A DNA stretch of 64,000 nucleotides. It comes from Polaribacter sp. KT25b. Lineage in GTDB: Bacteria > Bacteroidota > Bacteroidia > Flavobacteriales > Flavobacteriaceae. Every line of letters starts with the position of its first letter. The stretch's first letter is position 1. This document shows positions 59,755 to 64,000 of this stretch, piece by piece. A program made the position numbers and the translations under genes. The notes beneath the pieces were generated by a model. The model made no database searches. It was not told the origin of the DNA and saw only the letters and a program-made list of their open reading frames with translations. The stretch covers positions 496,001-560,000 of the forward strand of contig NZ_LT629752.1 in NCBI RefSeq assembly GCF_900105145.1, read 5' to 3'.

Positions 59755-61986
59755 TTGAAAATAAAATTACATTTTAATAGGAATAGTAACAATTTTCTTT
59801 TTTTTCTGATTTTTGCATTTGTATTATTTTACTATAATTTAAGTGCTCAAAAGTTACCCTTATCAGATCAAGAAAATACTGGTAATTGGGTTCTAAATAC
59901 CGATATTTCTGATGAATTTGAAGCTGTTTCACTTGATGAAACACAATGGTTAATTCAAGGTAGAAATGACGAATATCAATCTAATTTTAAAGGGCGAGCT
60001 CCTTCTCAATTTTCAACAGAAAATGCAATTTTAGAAGACGGTAAATTAAAAATTCTTACAAAATGGGAGCCTAATTATAATTTTAATCCAACCGTTGATG
60101 CAAACGGAGATTCTTACGAAAACATAACTACAGCAGCTGTAATTAGTAAAAAACAATTTCTATACGGATATATGGAAATTAAATCTAAGGCAGCAAATGC
60201 AGAAATAACAAGTTCTTTTTGGACTACAGGTCCTGGTGGGGCAACTGGAGCATCAGAATTAGATATGTTCGAAATGTTTGGAGGTCATAAAACAAATGAT
60301 GCCTGGAAAAAAAGGCTAAAATTGAATATCATAAGTTGGGATCCTAATAACTCCATCAAACAAGCTGCAACTGCTGCAGGACAATCTGTAGGAACAACAC
60401 ATTCTAGATTTATACAAGCAGAAAATAATACCGCAGACGATTTTCATGTGTATGGTTTTGAATGGACATCAGAATATATAAAAGTTTATATTGATGGCGT
60501 TTTGCATCCAAACGGAACGATATTAAAGTCTGAAATAACAAACAACGGAGCAGAACCAGATAGATGGGTAACAGATGTGCCTTATTGGGTTTGGTTCGAT
60601 TCAGAAACGTTTCCTTGGTTAGGTTTGCCAGAAGCATCAGACTTAGAGCAACCTGCAGAATATCAAATTGAATATATTAGAGTTTGGCAAAAACAATCTG
60701 GTCAAATAAATGTAACGGGAAGCACAAATGCTATTGAAGGTGTTACAGATGGTGTTTTTACTGTTGCTTTATCAAACGGAGAAATTGCAACTGAAGATAT
60801 TAATATAACATTTTCAGTTGGCGGTAATGCAATTGAAGGAACAGACTATACATCAATACCAAGAACTGTAACGATAGCAAACGGAAAGAATTCTGCTCAA
60901 ATAAATATTAATGCAATTGAAGATCATATTGATGAAGATCAAGAAACCGTTACTATAACGTTGTTGTTTTCGAGTACAAAAACTGTAAATACAACCGAAA
61001 CAAGTATTCAGATTTCTGATGTTATTGAATCTACAAAATTAACAGCAGGAGATATTGCTATTCTTGGTTGGCAAGCCGGAAACGGTAAATTGGCATTTAT
61101 GCTTTTAAAAGAGATTACATCAGCAACCAAATTGTCAATATCTAATAGAACTTGGAATAATTCTCAAAGTGAATTTACAGGCGATTATTCAGTTGATGAT
61201 ATTTGGACATGGACTTCAGGTGCAGCATTTAAAACTGGTACTATATTGATGTTAGATGCCGATGGACAAATTAAACAAGTTGTAGGTAATGAAGAAATAA
61301 TTGTTGGTACAACTACTCATGATTATACAGGAAAAGTTTCTCAAAATAGTGATGGAGATTTTGATTTGTCAGCAAACGGAGAAGGTATTTTGATTTTTCA
61401 AACAGATCCTTTTTTATTGCCAACAAATGCAAATTCTACTGCTTGGGTAACTGGTTTAAATACAGCACAAGGTTGGGGGCTTGGAGGAGGAAACTCTGCT
61501 TGCGAATTACCAACAGCATTAACAAATGGAATAAATGCAACTAGTGTAGGAGAAAAACATGATTTTGGAGTTTATAAAGGTAAGTTATCTGGAACATCGG
61601 CTGAATTAAGAGCTAGTATTAATAATGCTAATAATTGGGCTTTTTCTGAAGACACAGTTTACAAATTGTGGAGTTTTAACGACAATTCTAATAATATTTC
61701 TGGTGATATTGGTGTTGCAGGTACTTTGAGTTTGTCAGAGAATTCTACTTTTAAATTAACAGTTTTCCCTAATCCTGTAAATGATTATTTGTATCTAAAT
61801 TTTGGAGAAAGTCAGCCTAGATTTGAAATAGAGATTTTTACAACTTTTGGTAAATCAGTAAAAAAAGTGAAAGAAAATAATGTGAGTACTTCTAAAATAG
61901 ATGTTTCTAACTTATCATCTGGTGTTTATTTTCTTTCAATTATGTCAGAAAACACAAAACAAATTAAAAAAATAATTATCAAATAA
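59755..61986 (+). CDS. Secreted multidomain GH16 glycoside hydrolase with Calx-beta and T9SS tail (PUL enzyme C)
   Basis: 743 residues from a TTG start at 59755; no in-frame ATG precedes the signal peptide (NNFLFFLIFAFVLFYYNLSAQ). GH16 domain to about 310: KGRAPSQFSTENAILEDGKL, LYGYMEIKSKAANAEITSSFW, catalytic ELDMFE at E168, D170, E173, and ISWDPNN. Then a Calx-beta domain at about 317-419 (AIEGVTDGVFTVALSNG, EDHIDEDQETVTITLLF), a domain I cannot name at about 424-655 (AGDIAILGWQAGNGKLAFML, SNRTWNNSQSEFTGDY), and a T9SS sorting tail (FKLTVFPNPVNDYLYLNFGE to SGVYFLSIMSENTKQIKKII). Paralogue of enzyme B with a secretion system change: it is freely exported, not a lipoprotein. Confidence 0.9.
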   Translation: MKIKLHFNRNSNNFLFFLIFAFVLFYYNLSAQKLPLSDQENTGNWVLNTDISDEFEAVSLDETQWLIQGRNDEYQSNFKGRAPSQFSTENAILEDGKLKILTKWEPNYNFNPTVDANGDSYENITTAAVISKKQFLYGYMEIKSKAANAEITSSFWTTGPGGATGASELDMFEMFGGHKTNDAWKKRLKLNIISWDPNNSIKQAATAAGQSVGTTHSRFIQAENNTADDFHVYGFEWTSEYIKVYIDGVLHPNGTILKSEITNNGAEPDRWVTDVPYWVWFDSETFPWLGLPEASDLEQPAEYQIEYIRVWQKQSGQINVTGSTNAIEGVTDGVFTVALSNGEIATEDINITFSVGGNAIEGTDYTSIPRTVTIANGKNSAQININAIEDHIDEDQETVTITLLFSSTKTVNTTETSIQISDVIESTKLTAGDIAILGWQAGNGKLAFMLLKEITSATKLSISNRTWNNSQSEFTGDYSVDDIWTWTSGAAFKTGTILMLDADGQIKQVVGNEEIIVGTTTHDYTGKVSQNSDGDFDLSANGEGILIFQTDPFLLPTNANSTAWVTGLNTAQGWGLGGGNSACELPTALTNGINATSVGEKHDFGVYKGKLSGTSAELRASINNANNWAFSEDTVYKLWSFNDNSNNISGDIGVAGTLSLSENSTFKLTVFPNPVNDYLYLNFGESQPRFEIEIFTTFGKSVKKVKENNVSTSKIDVSNLSSGVYFLSIMSENTKQIKKIIIK

Positions 61987-62000
61987 ATAAATTTAATTAC

Positions 62001-64000
62001 ATGAACATGAAAAATATCTTAACTAGAATTAGCGTTTGTTGTTTCGCGTTAATAGCTTTTAATACTATAGCACAAACAACAAGCGGAACAAGGCCAAATA
62101 TCATTGTCATTTTAGCCGACGATTTAGGGTATGCAGATGTTGGTTTTAATAGAGATGCAACTTTTCCGGTTGATAGAGGTGTAATTCCTACTCCAAATAT
62201 AGATGCTTTAGCAAGTACAGGAATTGTTGTAAAAAATGCACACGTAGCGCATCCTTTTTGTGGACCAAGTAGAGTTGCGTTATTAACTGGTATGATGCCT
62301 CATAGAATTGGTGCTCAATATAATTTACCAAATGATATTACATCAACATTAGGTGTGCCAGAAAATGAAACTTATTTTTCATCAGTATTACAAAATTCTA
62401 GCTATAATACAGCTGCGTTTGGTAAATGGCATTTGGGTTTTAAAGAAGGTTCTTACCAGCCACTTGATAGAGGTTTTGATTATTTTTATGGATTTTTAGG
62501 AGGTGGAAAAAACTACTTTGAAAGTGAATATGAAGATGGTTTTTATAATAGATTAGGTGGTGCAAATCCTGTAACAAACGAATATCAAGATCCTATTTGG
62601 AGAGATAGAGGTTATGTTGCTAGAGACGAATATAGCAATGCAGAAAATGAAGACTATTTAACAGATTTACTTACGGATGAAGCAATTGGGTATGCAAATA
62701 GTGTTGCAGGTTCTTCTGATCCTTATTTTATGTATTTGTCTTATAATGCACCACATACACCTTTACAAGCGCCTGAAGCAGAAGTGGCACAGTTTAAATT
62801 AGATAATCCTAATTTTGAAAACTTAATAAGAAATAGCACATACATTACGGAATCGACGCCTGTTACTAAAGAAGCAGATCCTGCTAAGAAAGCAGAATTA
62901 ATTGAAAAATTTGTGCAAGCACGTATTACCTATGCTACGATGGTAACAAATATGGATAAAAATATTGGTAGATTGGTTACAGAGTTAAAAAAAGACATGA
63001 CAAAATTTAACAACACTGTTATTATCTTTTTAAGTGACAATGGTGGGTATACCTATAGTAAAGGAGCAGTAAATTGGCCTTTAGATGCTTTAAAAGGAAG
63101 TGTAAAAGAAGGTGGACATAAAGTGCCAATGTTTGTAAGTTGGCCAAATAAAATTACAAGTAGTGCTACTTATAATCATCAAATTAGTTCTTTAGATATC
63201 TATCCTACTTTAGTAGCGTTAGCTGGTGAAACTGTGCCTGCTGGGAAAACAATAGACGGGGTTAATTTTATGGACAAATTAATAGCTGGAGAAGATGCAA
63301 GACCAGATGATCAGATTTTAATTATGAGACCTCAAAATGGTTTTCATAATGGTGGAATTGCTTATGATCATTGGAAAATTGTAAAAACAGCAAATGGTGG
63401 TAAATGGAGTTTATATGATATTGCTACAGATCCAGGAGAAGAAACAGACGTTAGAAATAGCGATCCAAATGGCGAGGAAATTGTTCAAGATATTTTAGAC
63501 AGAGCAATTGCATTAGTAGTTGACTTTAAAGATGTGAAACCAGCTTGGTATGACAATGATAATGAAGATGTTGATGGTGATGGTATTGGTGATGGTCATG
63601 TTCATAGTTTTCTTTGGGAAGATGGTACTTTACCTGGTTATGACCGACTTTTTGAAACTCCGTTGTTAAAATTAGAAGGTGAACTTAGTAAAATTTCAAT
63701 AGCTAAAACTACGGATGCTACTGAAGGAATTGTTAATGGTGTTTTTACAGTAAGTTTACCAGAAGGAGTAATGGCAACCGAAGATATAGATGTAACATAT
63801 ACAATAAGTGGCGATGCTACAGATGGTACAGATTATACTACATTATCTGGTACAGTTACAATTATGAATGGCACAAATGCATCAGAAATTAATATTGTTG
63901 CAACAGAAGATGGATTAGATGAAATAAGTGAATCAGTAATTATTACATTAGCAACAACAACTTTTGGATCTGTAGAAAGTACACCAGCAGAAATAAATAT
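62001..64000 (+). CDS. S1-family formylglycine sulfatase with Calx-beta tail (3' end outside window)
   Basis: At least 666 residues; the frame is open at the window end. Signal peptide (RISVCCFALIAFNTIAQ). Sulfatase motifs: NIIVILADDLGYADVGFN, HPFCGPSRVALLTGMMPHR with C87 as the formylglycine Cys, AFGKWHLGFKEG, YFMYLSYNAPHTPLQAPE, FLSDNGGYTYSKG. After residue about 500 comes a linker with DNDNEDVDGDGIGDGHVHS, then from about 560 a Calx-beta domain (ATEGIVNGVFTVSLPEGV, EDGLDEISESVIITLATT), closely like that of enzyme C. A T9SS tail would be expected beyond the window. It starts 14 bases after enzyme C. Confidence 0.93.
   Translation, partial: MNMKNILTRISVCCFALIAFNTIAQTTSGTRPNIIVILADDLGYADVGFNRDATFPVDRGVIPTPNIDALASTGIVVKNAHVAHPFCGPSRVALLTGMMPHRIGAQYNLPNDITSTLGVPENETYFSSVLQNSSYNTAAFGKWHLGFKEGSYQPLDRGFDYFYGFLGGGKNYFESEYEDGFYNRLGGANPVTNEYQDPIWRDRGYVARDEYSNAENEDYLTDLLTDEAIGYANSVAGSSDPYFMYLSYNAPHTPLQAPEAEVAQFKLDNPNFENLIRNSTYITESTPVTKEADPAKKAELIEKFVQARITYATMVTNMDKNIGRLVTELKKDMTKFNNTVIIFLSDNGGYTYSKGAVNWPLDALKGSVKEGGHKVPMFVSWPNKITSSATYNHQISSLDIYPTLVALAGETVPAGKTIDGVNFMDKLIAGEDARPDDQILIMRPQNGFHNGGIAYDHWKIVKTANGGKWSLYDIATDPGEETDVRNSDPNGEEIVQDILDRAIALVVDFKDVKPAWYDNDNEDVDGDGIGDGHVHSFLWEDGTLPGYDRLFETPLLKLEGELSKISIAKTTDATEGIVNGVFTVSLPEGVMATEDIDVTYTISGDATDGTDYTTLSGTVTIMNGTNASEINIVATEDGLDEISESVIITLATTTFGSVESTPAEIN

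Noticed and set aside
54316..64000. Laminarin utilisation as the role of the GH16 enzymes
   Set aside because: Two sulfatases in the same cluster and the WxGRAP groove motif fit a sulfated galactan better; laminarin carries no sulfate.
1..64000. Prophage, integron, CRISPR or classical defence island
   Set aside because: No integrase, phage structural gene, cas gene, restriction-modification or toxin-antitoxin pair is visible anywhere in the window.

Overview
The window is AT-rich DNA from a member of the Bacteroidota, most likely a marine Flavobacteriaceae of the Polaribacter/Tenacibaculum kind. Evidence: a Bacteroidota-type RpoD C-terminus, a Na+-translocating NQR operon, a DnaE with its proofreading exonuclease fused at the N-terminus, a type IX secretion (T9SS) plug protein, proteins with T9SS sorting tails, GldA, GLPGLI-family proteins, and repeated use of the Bacteroidota -7 promoter motif TAnnTTTG. 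The genus is an inference; no rRNA is present.

Layout. 1-5.1 kb: end of rpoD, rpe, an exonuclease/GIY-YIG fusion whose TTG start lies in the end of a palindromic element, a CBS protein, tRNA-Arg(TCG), a YqeY-like protein, a retropepsin-like protein and a small conserved protein. 5.1-11.2 kb: nqrABCDEF on the minus strand. 11.2-19.5 kb: a signalling block (NarL-type regulator with TPR kinase, T9SS plug protein, hybrid kinase tail-to-tail with an NtrC-type regulator). 19.6-32.4 kb: mixed housekeeping (PepSY-like protein, ApaG, DUF3667, SDR, NRDE protein, PruA, DUF2306), a large T9SS-exported reprolysin-like metallopeptidase with a partner lipoprotein, LipB and a nucleoid-associated protein. 32.5-33.4 kb: a decayed IS982-type element abutting the stop codon of an RprY-like regulator. 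33.4-40.8 kb: RprX/RprY-like two-component system divergent from a GLPGLI/TonB-type outer-membrane cluster, with three TTAAC repeats at 10-bp spacing between them. 40.8-52.4 kb: membrane protein, GldA, HAD hydrolase and sugar-lactone oxidase, outer-membrane protein and lipoprotein, DnaE, a four-helix-bundle protein. 52.7-54.0 kb: rpsP-rimM-tRNA-Ser(GGA).

54.3-64 kb (running off the window): part of a polysaccharide utilisation locus with three GH16 enzymes (two lipoproteins, one secreted with a T9SS tail), two formylglycine sulfatases (the second open at the window end), a small secreted protein, an intact AraC-type regulator and beside it a decayed, internally deleted copy of that regulator. 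GH16 plus sulfatases points to a sulfated galactan of red algae (agaran, porphyran or carrageenan type); the exact substrate cannot be settled from sequence alone. The export machinery implied by the T9SS plug protein fits the T9SS-tailed GH16 and metallopeptidase.

Points most worth a second look: the palindromic element that supplies a start codon (1291-1447), a DUF3667 gene without a canonical start codon behind apaG, the TTAAC operator array, the IS982 relic at the rprY stop, the AraC relic plus a possibly leaderless AraC gene, and the Calx-beta tails shared by a GH16 and a sulfatase.
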